From contig JAFXNC010000030.1 of the NCBI GenBank assembly GCA_017529875.1, forward strand, positions 1-64,000: a DNA stretch of 64,000 nucleotides, read 5' to 3'. This DNA comes from Ruminococcus sp. Lineage in GTDB: Bacteria; Bacillota; Clostridia; Oscillospirales; Ruminococcaceae. Positions 24,796 to 33,348 of the stretch are shown in pieces. Below the pieces are notes generated by a model that saw nothing but the letters and a program-made list of their open reading frames with translations, had not been told where the DNA came from and searched no databases. Position 1 is the stretch's first letter, and every line of letters starts with the position of its first letter. A program made the position numbers and the translations under genes.

Positions 24796-24824
24796 TTGAA
24801 AAATCCTGCCTCTTGTGATATAGT
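24796..24824 (+). promoter_or_regulatory. Promoter of the first sigma factor operon
   Basis: TTGAAA (24796-24801), 17 bp, TATAGT (24819-24824). Confidence 0.7.
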
Positions 24825-24860
24825 ATACTTACTTAAACCTTGTCAAGGAGAAATGATAAT

Positions 24861-25379
24861 ATGCTTTCCTCATATATGGCGATGATCGACGACAAGTCCC
24901 TCTGCTCCGAATTTGAACGCTTTTACTATGACAACCGCAGCCTTGCTATGCGCACGGCCATGTCCGTTCTGCATACCAATGCCCTTGCGGAGGAGGCTGT
25001 CAGCGAGAGCTTTATGAAACTGGCAAAGTGTTTTCAAAAAGTTCACAATTTGGGACCTCACGATCTGGTGTCTTATTTTGTTATTACTGTCAGGAACACC
25101 TCTCTGAATATGCTGAAAAAAGAGCCGGAGGGCGAGCTTGAATACAACGACAATATGGATCATACCGAGCTCCCCGATGCAGACGAACAGCTCCTGCGGG
25201 AATGCATGGCAATGCTCCCGGAGGGCGACCGCGAGCTGCTTTTTATGCGCTATACGCTCTGCCTCGGCAGCCGGGAGATCGGCGCGGCACTGGGCATTTC
25301 GGACGAGGCGGCAAGAAAGCGTGTGCAGTATGTGCGGCACAAGCTTAAGGCGCTGATGGAGGAAAAAGCCAATGAATGA
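24861..25379 (+). CDS. ECF-type RNA polymerase sigma factor
   Basis: The product has 172 residues from ATG 24861, preceded by AAGGAG; an upstream TTG (24840) overlaps that site. Region 2 spans EFERFYYDNRSLAMRTAMSV to EEAVSESFMKLAKCF. Region 4 spans MLPEGDRELLFMRYTLCLGSREIG with the helix-turn-helix ALGISDEAARKRVQYVRHKL. There is no region 3, as typical for ECF sigmas. It overlaps the anti-sigma-like gene by 8 bases. Confidence 0.9.
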   Translation: MLSSYMAMIDDKSLCSEFERFYYDNRSLAMRTAMSVLHTNALAEEAVSESFMKLAKCFQKVHNLGPHDLVSYFVITVRNTSLNMLKKEPEGELEYNDNMDHTELPDADEQLLRECMAMLPEGDRELLFMRYTLCLGSREIGAALGISDEAARKRVQYVRHKLKALMEEKANE

Positions 25380-26040
25380 TGAAATGCTGGGTGCGGCAGC
25401 AAGGTCTGTCTGCGAGCCCGAACTTGCAAGGCTCTGTTCATACGACGGCATTGACGAATACCAATTCTCCGAGGAATTTGAAAGTAAGATGCGCAGCATT
25501 TTCAAGTCCGAAAAACGCATCAATATCCGGCGCAGGATCAAGACTGCGCTGCTTATCGCGGCGATATTCGCTGCGGGCTTCTGCATGGGAATGACCAACA
25601 AGCAGTTCTGGGATTACTCTGCCGAAAGGACCAACGGCGGAAAGAATATAACCTTCAACACCGGCTCGGTAGATGACCGCAAGAAGCACCTCGATGAGAT
25701 ATATACCATCAGCGCTCCCAGGGGCTTCGACTGCTTCATAACCGATAACACCTCCTATTCCTCAATGCAGATATGGCAGGATGCCCCCTCCGACGGACGG
25801 CTTATCTTTTTCAACCAGACCGTGGCTGCTGCCTACAGGGACGCCTACTACCCCGATGAGACCGAGCTGACGATGGTGGAGGAAAACGGCGTGCAGTATA
25901 TGTTCGGCGAGATCGAGGAGTCTGATTACACGAGCGTTGTCTGGTATCAGTACGGATATGTGTTCTTCCTTTCGGGCAATCTGTCCAAAGAAGAGTATTT
26001 GGATTTGGCCAAATCGCTGAAAATCAAAGATACACAATAA
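25372..26040 (+). CDS. Anti-sigma-like membrane protein with DUF4367-type domain
   Basis: The product has 222 residues. A cytoplasmic N-terminus (about 1-58) could bind the sigma factor encoded just upstream. One membrane helix follows (ALLIAAIFAAGFCMGM), and the extracytoplasmic part ends with a DUF4367-like pattern (NGVQYMFGEIEESDYTSVVWYQYGYVFFLSG then LSKEEYLDLAKSL). Such sigma/DUF4367 pairs are common in Firmicutes. I infer that it restrains the sigma factor until an envelope signal arrives. Confidence 0.8.
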   Translation: MNDEMLGAAARSVCEPELARLCSYDGIDEYQFSEEFESKMRSIFKSEKRINIRRRIKTALLIAAIFAAGFCMGMTNKQFWDYSAERTNGGKNITFNTGSVDDRKKHLDEIYTISAPRGFDCFITDNTSYSSMQIWQDAPSDGRLIFFNQTVAAAYRDAYYPDETELTMVEENGVQYMFGEIEESDYTSVVWYQYGYVFFLSGNLSKEEYLDLAKSLKIKDTQ

Positions 26041-26126
26041 TTTTTATCACAAAATCGGCAATGATATTGTTTATACGGGTGCAGAGGTCTTCTGCACCTA
26101 TTTTATTGCACAGAGGAGAACAACAG

Positions 26127-27197
26127 ATGAAAGACAGAAAACTGATCGCGGTATTGGCGGCGGCGGTGATCTTTACCGCCTGCTCTGATGTTCCCGACAC
26201 AGCTACTGTGACAAGCAGTTCACCCGATACCCTGATGGTGAGCAGCGCAGACTCGCTCATGGTGGAGAGCGAAAAGGCTTATGCCGATATGGATGCCGCT
26301 TATTCTGCGGGTCTCAAAAAGGTAGGGCTTCCCGACAGGGAAACGATGGATGCCACGGCTCCCGAGGGAGTGTATGAACTGGAGCTTGAAATAATAAACA
26401 GATCTGCCGACGAGAACTGGATGACTGAAAAGACAAAAGAGCTTGCGCCGATCTTCGGTAGCGAGGAGGAGATCTCCAAAATGAAGATCAAAACCGCAAA
26501 GCTCTCGGCGGCGTATATGATAAACAGCGCCATCAAGGGCAGCGCTGTCACCCCGCTCTGTTCCGAGGAGGTCACGAGCTGTGAGATCACCCCTTTGAAC
26601 AAGAAAACTTCGGGAGCCATTGACGAAAAATCAAAGCAGGCCGTCAGCATCACCGAGGGCTACAACAGACAGGCGAAAGCGATCCTCGGCGACCAGCTGG
26701 AGAGCATCATTCACGAGGCTGACTGCTATCAGGGGAATAACGGCACAGGCTACGGCGTGCATATTGAAAAGGCTTACAAAAATGTTCCGATACTGCCATA
26801 CACACCGCTTAATCCCAACCATGAAGTCCTTGACGAGAGCAATGAGCTCTGTCCGCTGGATGGATACTGTTTTTTTGACGGGCAGCTGAACACCGTGCTG
26901 TATCATCCCGACAGTTCATACAAGGCTGTAAAGGCCGAAATGATTGATAAGATCATCTCATTCAAGGGAGCCTGTGAGCTTCTTGAAGAAAACCTCGGCA
27001 ATGCTGCTCATTACGATTTTGATAAGGTGGCATTGATGTACGATCCCCGCGTTGACCGCACCTCGGGCGGGGATTTCCCGAACATCCGCTGCCGTCCCAA
27101 ATGGTATTTCATCACCTTTTCCGAGGACTTCTTTTCAAATGCTATGCAGACCTGCTTTACGGTTGACGGTCTTGACGGCACGATAGAAGTGATATGA
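26127..27197 (+). CDS. Lipoprotein of the first sigma operon
   Basis: The product has 356 residues from ATG 26127 (GAGGAG upstream). The signal peptide ends in the lipobox FTAC, with the lipidated cysteine at residue 20. The mature part is soluble. Its C-terminus (WYFITFSED then CFTVDGLDGTIEVI) has the same layout as the ends of the sigma-fusion protein and its lipoprotein downstream: a strand with W, then a V-D-G/T-G-I-E ending. It probably acts outside the membrane together with the anti-sigma-like protein. The function is unknown. Confidence 0.8.
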   Translation: MKDRKLIAVLAAAVIFTACSDVPDTATVTSSSPDTLMVSSADSLMVESEKAYADMDAAYSAGLKKVGLPDRETMDATAPEGVYELELEIINRSADENWMTEKTKELAPIFGSEEEISKMKIKTAKLSAAYMINSAIKGSAVTPLCSEEVTSCEITPLNKKTSGAIDEKSKQAVSITEGYNRQAKAILGDQLESIIHEADCYQGNNGTGYGVHIEKAYKNVPILPYTPLNPNHEVLDESNELCPLDGYCFFDGQLNTVLYHPDSSYKAVKAEMIDKIISFKGACELLEENLGNAAHYDFDKVALMYDPRVDRTSGGDFPNIRCRPKWYFITFSEDFFSNAMQTCFTVDGLDGTIEVI

Positions 27198-27214
27198 GCA
27201 AAGGAGCTTGAATA

Positions 27215-27331
27215 ATGAAAAGACTGATACCGATACTTGCGGCGGCCTTGATTGCCCTTACCGCCTGTGCGGAGGATTCGGAAACCTACCAAAACGATTC
27301 CTTCACCGCTGAACCAAAGGAGATAAAATGA
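27215..27331 (+). CDS. Very short lipoprotein, probably a truncated remnant
   Basis: The frame has 38 codons: a signal peptide with lipobox LTAC and only about 20 mature residues (AEDSETYQNDSFTAEP). AAAGGAG precedes the start. The signal region resembles that of the lipoprotein just upstream, so it may be the 5' stub of a deleted paralogue. An overlapping 10-codon frame starts at 27328. Confidence 0.55.
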   Translation: MKRLIPILAAALIALTACAEDSETYQNDSFTAEPKEIK

Positions 27332-27423
27332 AATTCTTCCACACCCTGAAACAAGCATAAACAAAACAGGTGCCTACCTAACATTTGTAAAGAAGAACGG
27401 GATATCAGCCCCCCGATATAACC

Positions 27424-27457
27424 GGCAGGCAGGAATATGCTCCTGCCTGTTTTGTTC
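27424..27457 (+). terminator. Terminator of the first sigma operon
   Basis: CAGGCAGGA (27426-27434) pairs with TCCTGCCTG (27441-27449), followed by TTTTGTT. Confidence 0.85.
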
Positions 27458-27548
27458 TGAGCGGGCGTACCATTGCTTTTTCCGCAGGTTATGACAGAAT
27501 TGTACTGATAAAGCACAGGGTCAAAACTATGCACATAGTACACCCCTA

Positions 27549-27686
27549 AAACAGAAAATCTCACCCGCACTTATGGCAAGGGCGAGGGCAAAGTTACGGC
27601 TCTCGACGGCGTGAGCCTGACCATAAACGACGGCGAAATGGTGGCGATAATCGGCAAGTCGGGGTCGGGGAAGAGTAATGCTGTTC
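27549..27686 (+). pseudogene. ABC transporter ATPase, N-terminal relic
   Basis: The translation reads [33 protein letters not shown] and [10 protein letters not shown], the start of a MacB-type ATPase through Walker A. There is no start codon in place, and homology ends right after Walker A. The matching C-terminal relic is at 32249-32380, with a sigma factor module between. Bases 27687-27953 contain no recognisable gene. Confidence 0.75.
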
Positions 27687-27953
27687 GGTACAAATATCAT
27701 ATTTGCTTATCAAGGCTGCTGCGTGTGTGCAACAGCCTTTTCCTGTTATTTTTGTCTTCAAATCAATCGAAACCAGTTTTCATTTAACGGCATTTATGTT
27801 ACAATGATTTAAGGTACGTACAAGCTACGATGACATTATGCACAAACAATTGCATACCGTTTTGTTTGATCATACAAAAGTGTTCCGCCGGGTTAAACCG
27901 TTTGCTCCCTCAAAACTCTATACGTTCAAAGGACTATGAAAGGGGCTGCGGAT

Positions 27954-28139
27954 ATGGCGGTAACTATTGACGAGCTGATAAAACAGATACTGGCGCTGTA
28001 TGACGATCTCCCCGATGATGCGGTCATGGATGAGATCTACCGCAGCATTTTCGGCGAGAAGGAGGGAAACACTGTTGAACAGGAAAGAGACCGCTGCCCT
28101 TGCAGCAAAAGCGAAAGCAGGGGACAGAGCGGCATTTGA
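27954..28139 (+). CDS. Possible small protein overlapping the sigma fusion start
   Basis: From ATG 27954 the frame has 61 codons; an alternative ATG is at 27936. The first 34 residues (VTIDELIKQILALYDDLPDD and VMDEIYRSIFGE) look like a real acidic amphipathic helix. The rest lies in the overlap with the sigma gene and is cysteine- and serine-rich. It may serve as a translated leader that couples expression of the sigma fusion. Similarity to a known protein is not apparent. Confidence 0.4.
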   Translation: MAVTIDELIKQILALYDDLPDDAVMDEIYRSIFGEKEGNTVEQERDRCPCSKSESRGQSGI

Positions 28140-29922
28140 GACGCTGTATAACGAATTCTCGGAGAAGGTGTTTTTCTTTGCCCTGCGCAGCACCGGCAGC
28201 AGCGAGGCCGCCCGTGACATCACATCCGAGACCTTTGTGACTGCCCTTGAACATATCTGCGAGCTGCGCTCCGACGAATCCTTCATCGGGTGGCTCTATT
28301 CCATTGCTTACAGCAAGTGCGTGAAATACAATAAAGAAAACTCCCGCACGGAGAGCTTCGGGAACGATAAAGAGCTCGACGATGCGGTGAAAGTCTCCTC
28401 ACTTGCGGAGCCGATAATGCTGCCGGAGGACTATGTTTCGGATAAGGAGACCAGAGAGCAGCTCAAAGCCGTGATAGACGGGCTCCCGCCGGAGCTGAGG
28501 TCTGCGGTGATACTTTATTACTATGAGGATATGTCGGTGGCAGAGGTGGCGAAGTCCCTCGGAGTGAACGAGAACAGCGCCAAGCACAAGCTGTTCCGGG
28601 CACGCTCGGTCATTCGCAAAAGGATAGAAAAGCTGTTCGGCAGCGGGGCTCTGCTGGCGGCGGTGCCTATGGAGGCGCTGCTCCAAAACACGGCGGACGC
28701 CAGCTTTGAACACGCCTCTGCGGTGGGAGCTGCAAGAGTGGCGGGCAGGAGCTTTGCCGCAAAGCTGGTGGGCTTCGGGACTGCTGCGGCTGTTGCAGTG
28801 GGCGTCCCGGTGGCGCTGAACCGTCTTGAATACAGCCGCTTCGGTGATTATCGTCCGGAGGATACTTCGCTGACGAGAGAAATACCTGTCGGTGATCTGT
28901 ACGCGATCAATGCTGCTGATCTGCGTGCCGATGTACAGGCGGCGTTGGCAAAGAAATATGACCATATCAAGCTGCGCAAGGGCATCACCGTTGATATCCC
29001 CGACGAGCTTTACCAGCGTTCTTTCATACAGGCCGACGGTATGGAAAAGCAGTATCGGCAGGTGCTTGAAAAGCTGTATGACAGGGAGCTGCTCGCAAAG
29101 GTGAATATCGAATATTCGGACACCACCCCGGAGAAAAGCCCGGAGGGGCAGATGCTCAATGCGGGCTTTCACGATGAGAAGCTGAAGGAGCATTGTTATC
29201 TGATGAGCAACGGATTCCTGTGCTTTTTCAGACCGTCGGTGTTTGACTGCCTCGATCCCGGGAAGGTGGTAAGGTGCTGTCACGTTGACCGGGGCGAAGG
29301 GCTCAATGAGATGATTGATCTTGACGGCGGCAGCATCACCGTGGGCGAGGCGGCGGACGTATTCCAGAAATGGGTGAATGAGAACTATGCATATCTCGAG
29401 CCGGACTACACCTTTAAGGTGAAGAATGTGAATGTTTGCAGCGATGATTTCGGGAACTGCCGTCTTGAGACTGAGGTGGAAAAAAGCCTGTTCGGGGTGC
29501 ATCTCGAAAGCGAAGTGAACAAGCTGTCAAGGGACGATCATAAAATGAATTACGTTACCAACACTCTCCTTCTCACCATGAAAAAGCCTTACGAGATAAG
29601 TATGTTCACAAATCTCAGTGGTATGATTCTTCCCGATAAAAAAGAGATAATAGAAAGTGCGGTGTCCCTTTCAAGCGTCCTCGATCATCTTGACAGTAAA
29701 GACCGGGGCATTCCGGAGATAAGCTCTATCGGGCTGAAATACACCCTTTCACCGGACTATGACCCTTCATCCGGGCAGAAGTATTATGGACCGGGGATCA
29801 CTTTTGAGAGCCGTCTTGTGTGGGAACTGAAATACGATATCGCCTACTCGCAGGACGACGAACGCTCCTGCAGGTGCATACAGGTAGATGTGCTTACAGG
29901 CGATATAGAATACGATCTCTGA
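28075..29922 (+). CDS. ECF sigma factor fused to a membrane helix and extracytoplasmic domain
   Basis: The product has 615 residues from the TTG at 28075, placed 8 bases after GGAGGG; no ATG fits. Region 2 (about 10-75) contains DITSETFVTAL and region 4 (about 130-195) LPPELRSAVILYYYEDMS followed by SLGVNENSAKHKLFRARS. A linker leads to a single membrane helix at about 230-248. The remaining 365 residues lie outside and match the mature part of the lipoprotein encoded next (GLKYTLSP; VD-T-GDIE ending). Sensor and sigma factor are thus one polypeptide. Release by proteolysis is inference. Confidence 0.85.
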   Translation: MNRKETAALAAKAKAGDRAAFETLYNEFSEKVFFFALRSTGSSEAARDITSETFVTALEHICELRSDESFIGWLYSIAYSKCVKYNKENSRTESFGNDKELDDAVKVSSLAEPIMLPEDYVSDKETREQLKAVIDGLPPELRSAVILYYYEDMSVAEVAKSLGVNENSAKHKLFRARSVIRKRIEKLFGSGALLAAVPMEALLQNTADASFEHASAVGAARVAGRSFAAKLVGFGTAAAVAVGVPVALNRLEYSRFGDYRPEDTSLTREIPVGDLYAINAADLRADVQAALAKKYDHIKLRKGITVDIPDELYQRSFIQADGMEKQYRQVLEKLYDRELLAKVNIEYSDTTPEKSPEGQMLNAGFHDEKLKEHCYLMSNGFLCFFRPSVFDCLDPGKVVRCCHVDRGEGLNEMIDLDGGSITVGEAADVFQKWVNENYAYLEPDYTFKVKNVNVCSDDFGNCRLETEVEKSLFGVHLESEVNKLSRDDHKMNYVTNTLLLTMKKPYEISMFTNLSGMILPDKKEIIESAVSLSSVLDHLDSKDRGIPEISSIGLKYTLSPDYDPSSGQKYYGPGITFESRLVWELKYDIAYSQDDERSCRCIQVDVLTGDIEYDL

Positions 29923-29937
29923 GAAAGGAGCGTTAAT

Positions 29938-31152
29938 ATGAAAACCAGAGCAAGACTTTTTGTTATTTTGTTATGCGCGGGGCTGCTTGCCTCCTGCGCG
30001 GATGTGCCGGAGAATGTGATATCCAAGGCGGAAGAAAGGGAAAACAACAGCCTCAGTGTTTCAGCCGATGCCAAGCCGGAAAGTATCCCGGTATCTGAGC
30101 TCAAAGCCGATGTTGACAAGGCGCTTTCGGAGAAGTATGCCAATTTCACGCTGTCGGATAAGATAAATGTAGTCCTGCCGGAGCGCTATGTCCGGTGCGA
30201 TTTCAAGCAGACTGATGGAGTCAGCGACAGGGCTCAGGAGCTGGCAGGCAGATTCTTCGATGCCGAGCTGATAAAGGGCGTCAAAGCAGAGGAGGGTTCG
30301 TGGGATTACAGCAAGGCATTTACATTCCACAGCTGCGGTTTCAGGGACGAGGAGAAGGAGATACACTATTTTCTTTGGGACAACGGCTTTCTCTGCTTTA
30401 TGAAGTCCCCTCTGTTTTATGAGCAGTGTGAGTGCGGCAAGGTGAGAAAAATATACCACGCTGACAGGAAGGACGATCTCTCGGACAAGTACGATCTCAA
30501 CGGCACGGAGATATCCGTTGCCGAGGCTGTGGAGGCAGCAAACAAGTGGCTGGATGAAAACTATGCCGATCTTGTGCCCGATTACAAGGTAAGCGTCAAG
30601 ACAGTTCTTGCAAGGCAGAACGATTACGGCGAGAACGCCTTGGAGTTCTATGCGCATCTGATCTACAAGGGCATAGAGCTGGACGAGCTCAATCAGATCG
30701 TTGAATCAGGCACCTCAAAGCTGAAATATGCAAACAAGCGGATATCAATGATAATGAAAAACAGCACCGATATCAGCTATTTCACCAACGGTGACGGTAT
30801 GCTGAAACCCGATGAGGGAGAGAATCTTGATAAGATCATATCTCTGTCCAGCGCCCTGCGGTGCATTGAGAGCACCTTTACGGATTTCGAGACGCCCCCG
30901 GAGATAAACAGCATCGGGCTGAAATACACTCTTTCTCCGCAGTATTATGCAGGCCTCCCTGCGGAACAGGCAATACCATACAACGCCCCGGGCACGAAGT
31001 ATAAGGGCAGGATAGTGTGGGAGTTTGTCATCGACGTTCCCCACTGTCTGCTCACCGATAACGACCCGGGAGATGTGCGCAGGTACATCTTAGTTGACGC
31101 GGAGACCGGCGATATCGAATTTGAGTTTGACATAAACAAGCTGGGACAGTAA
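29938..31152 (+). CDS. Lipoprotein homologous to the sensor domain of the sigma fusion
   Basis: The product has 404 residues with a signal peptide and lipobox LASC. The mature domain parallels the extracytoplasmic part of the preceding protein along its whole length: ELKADVDKALSEKYANFTLSD, DNGFLCFMKSP, KWLDENYADLVPDYK, INSIGLKYTLSP and VDAETGDIEFEF. Domain duplication after loss or gain of the sigma part is the simplest explanation. It may compete for or present the ligand. It starts 15 bases after the sigma gene, in one operon. Confidence 0.85.
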   Translation: MKTRARLFVILLCAGLLASCADVPENVISKAEERENNSLSVSADAKPESIPVSELKADVDKALSEKYANFTLSDKINVVLPERYVRCDFKQTDGVSDRAQELAGRFFDAELIKGVKAEEGSWDYSKAFTFHSCGFRDEEKEIHYFLWDNGFLCFMKSPLFYEQCECGKVRKIYHADRKDDLSDKYDLNGTEISVAEAVEAANKWLDENYADLVPDYKVSVKTVLARQNDYGENALEFYAHLIYKGIELDELNQIVESGTSKLKYANKRISMIMKNSTDISYFTNGDGMLKPDEGENLDKIISLSSALRCIESTFTDFETPPEINSIGLKYTLSPQYYAGLPAEQAIPYNAPGTKYKGRIVWEFVIDVPHCLLTDNDPGDVRRYILVDAETGDIEFEFDINKLGQ

Positions 31153-31162
31153 GGAGAAAGAG

Positions 31163-32209
31163 ATGAGGAAAGCGTTTTTAGTGTTGGGAGCGGCGGTGAT
31201 ACTTTCGCTTGTGGGCTGCTCCGAAAGCGAAACATCCGACGTGCAGAGCAGTCTCCCGGCAACAGAGGCGGCATCAAAGGCGGAGGTCTCATCCGCCGTT
31301 GATACGGGCAGCGAGCAGGAAAAGATACTTTCGGTCAAAGCAGAGATAAAGTCCTACAAGGACGAGATACTCTGCTTTGAATACGAGGGGAAGGAATACT
31401 CTCTGCCGATGAAAAAGGACAAGTTCGACAACGAGCATCCGATCAATGACAGGAATATGCCCTCGCTGTCCGAGATGATAATAAATAACAAGCTGGGGGA
31501 GAAGATCACCGCAATGATAGCTCTCAACGAGGATATGACCCAGATAAACAAATGCGATGTCGTAACTCCCAACGGAAAGATCTACGTTGGGACAGACCTC
31601 TATGACCGAAACAATAAAGTCATCAGAGAAAAGGTCTACACGATGACGCGAAAGGGAGGGAGCAAGTGCGAGTTCTCCAACAGCGAAGAATCCTTCGAGT
31701 GCGATCTCAACGATCTGCCTCCCGCCTGGAAGCTGGATTACCCCGAGACGGTATATCCTGTGTTATTCAGTACATACCGATTCAAGGACGGTAGGCACAT
31801 TCTTTTTGATTTGGTTTTTAATGTGGAAATAACCAATGACAGAGTCGGCGGCGATACAGATCTTGATACGCTGAATATGTATGGTAAGCGAACCGGATTC
31901 TTCGCGGTTATACAGTCGCTCTCAGATGATACCGTGACCGTTATCCTCAACGACGGCAAGACCCTCTGCACCGTGCCGATCTATTACAATGACGGCGGAG
32001 AGCTTGCCCCGGGCTGTAAGATAATGGTGATACTTCCGGACGACGGCTCGCTGTTCGGCAAGGGCGGCGAGCACAGCTTTGACTATGCCGTTATTCTCAC
32101 CGATCAGAGCTATTTCAAAAACCCGCTTGACAGATTTGAAGATATAGCTTACGGCGCTTATGTCACCAATTGGGATAGCTTTGACTACACAAGGATCGAC
32201 GAGATATGA
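31163..32209 (+). CDS. Lipoprotein, third gene of the sigma-fusion operon
   Basis: The product has 348 residues; signal peptide with lipobox LVGC, then an S/E-rich linker of about 40 residues. The mature part appears beta-rich: KAEIKSYKDEILCFEYEGKEY, then VVTPNGKIYVGTDLYDRNN, and in the C-terminal third a small-barrel-like GFFAVIQSLSDDTVTVILNDG. It does not look homologous to the two proteins before it. I recognise no family. The 10-base spacing shows it belongs to the same operon. Confidence 0.75.
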   Translation: MRKAFLVLGAAVILSLVGCSESETSDVQSSLPATEAASKAEVSSAVDTGSEQEKILSVKAEIKSYKDEILCFEYEGKEYSLPMKKDKFDNEHPINDRNMPSLSEMIINNKLGEKITAMIALNEDMTQINKCDVVTPNGKIYVGTDLYDRNNKVIREKVYTMTRKGGSKCEFSNSEESFECDLNDLPPAWKLDYPETVYPVLFSTYRFKDGRHILFDLVFNVEITNDRVGGDTDLDTLNMYGKRTGFFAVIQSLSDDTVTVILNDGKTLCTVPIYYNDGGELAPGCKIMVILPDDGSLFGKGGEHSFDYAVILTDQSYFKNPLDRFEDIAYGAYVTNWDSFDYTRIDEI

Positions 32210-32248
32210 TGATACAGAACAGGTCGTGAACGGATAGGATGATATGAA

Positions 32249-32380
32249 ATGGTAATGGAGCAGTTCCGCTTCCTCAAAAAGCAGGGTCGCACCGTAGTCA
32301 TCGTCACCCATGAGCCGAAGGCGGCGGAGCAGTGCGGGCGGGTCATGGAGATCAGCGACGGGAAGACAGTAACAAAATAA
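32249..32380 (+). pseudogene. ABC transporter ATPase, C-terminal relic
   Basis: The 43 codons encode FRFLKKQGRTVVIVTHEPKA, then AEQCGRVMEISDGKTV and the stop, matching the H-loop to the end of the partial ATPase at bases 1-243. Signature and Walker B are missing. Together with 27549-27686 it brackets the sigma-fusion module. Confidence 0.75.
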
Positions 32381-32383
32381 AAA

Positions 32384-32414
32384 ACAAGCTGATGCGTTAT
32401 GACATCAGCTTGAA
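32384..32414 (-). terminator. Terminator of the DUF2262-like gene
   Basis: CAAGCTGATG (32385-32394) pairs with CATCAGCTTG (32403-32412). On the minus strand the stem is followed by TTTTTTATTTTG. Confidence 0.8.
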
Positions 32415-32465
32415 AAAAAGCGAGACTGTCTTCGAGTTTGCCGGGAAATCTTATGCGCGGCAGTC

Positions 32466-33008
32466 TTAGTCGTACTCGTTGTATCTGAATTCTTTGCCGC
32501 CGTCCGCCTTGAAGATGACATCGACATCGTCAGAGCGGATATCGAAACAGAACGCCTGATCCACAGAATATATAATATCGCCGTTTCTGTATATGCTGAT
32601 AAAATTGAGTCTCATATCATTTATTATACTCTCTTTGGTTACGGCAACGCCGTCATCGTTCCTTATAAGATGAGGCTTGCTGCTCAGAAAATGCTCGGCA
32701 ACTGCGCTCTTGACATTGTATTCCGTCTGCTGCTTATCCGAAAGGATGCGTTCGAGCTTCTCGTAGCAGCGCGTTGCTTCCTTTGATTCGGGAGTATCGC
32801 AGTCGAAGTATACCCCCATTTTGTCCTCATAACCGCTCCCGACCCAATCCACATCGCCCTGATATCCTATCTCAGGCGGGGTACAGTTCGGGGTGCAGAC
32901 ATAGTAAAAACGCCCCAGAGCTGTTTCGATCATTGTCTTGTCGGTCGGTTTGTCTTTTGGTTTATCTTCCTTGTTTTTCTTTCCGCCAAAAATGCCTAAA
33001 AGTCCCAT
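32466..33008 (-). CDS. DUF2262-like cytoplasmic protein
   Basis: The product has 180 residues with a short glycine- and lysine-rich N-terminus (GIFGGKKNKEDKPKDK). The body reads MIETALGRFYYV then GYQGDVDWVGSGYEDKMGV, with VTKESIINDMRLNFISIYRN and a C-terminal DVDVIFKADGG. This order matches DUF2262 proteins as I remember them. No catalytic motif is visible and there is no signal peptide. The function is unknown. Confidence 0.7.
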   Translation of the reverse strand: MGLLGIFGGKKNKEDKPKDKPTDKTMIETALGRFYYVCTPNCTPPEIGYQGDVDWVGSGYEDKMGVYFDCDTPESKEATRCYEKLERILSDKQQTEYNVKSAVAEHFLSSKPHLIRNDDGVAVTKESIINDMRLNFISIYRNGDIIYSVDQAFCFDIRSDDVDVIFKADGGKEFRYNEYD

Positions 33009-33062
33009 AGCTTTTCTCCTGTATAAATTTTATACCGAACATAACGTTCAGCTTCATGGATA

Positions 33063-33091
33063 ATTATATCACAGCAGACCTGCAAAGTCAA
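33063..33091 (-). promoter_or_regulatory. Promoter of the DUF2262-like gene
   Basis: On the minus strand: TTGACT (33086-33091), 17 bp, TATAAT (33063-33068). Confidence 0.85.
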
Positions 33092-33249
33092 ATATGACCC
33101 AACGCTGCAGCACTGCACGCCTGCCGCTTTCCCGCTTTCGCGCAAACTAAGCTAAGCAAGAAGGACATTTTCATTCCGGTCGGGGAGAATACCATATGAT
33201 CGTTTTGTTCAACGTTGTAGGAAACACATCAGCTGCGCCCTGTCAAGGA

Positions 33250-33278
33250 TTGACGTATCGTTTGATTTATGATATAAT
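33250..33278 (+). promoter_or_regulatory. Promoter of the cobO-like gene
   Basis: TTGACG (33250-33255), 17 bp, TATAAT (33273-33278). The leader is only about 65 bases. Confidence 0.85.
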
Positions 33279-33348
33279 ATATATGATCCTGCTGCTCGCA
33301 AGTACGGTCCTGCAACGAAAACAATCTACGAAAGAAGGCTGACCTCAA

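Noticed and set aside
33279..33348. Cobalamin riboswitch upstream of the cobO-like gene
   Set aside because: The leader from the predicted promoter is only about 65 bases, too short for the known B12 riboswitch, and no B12 box-like sequence is visible.
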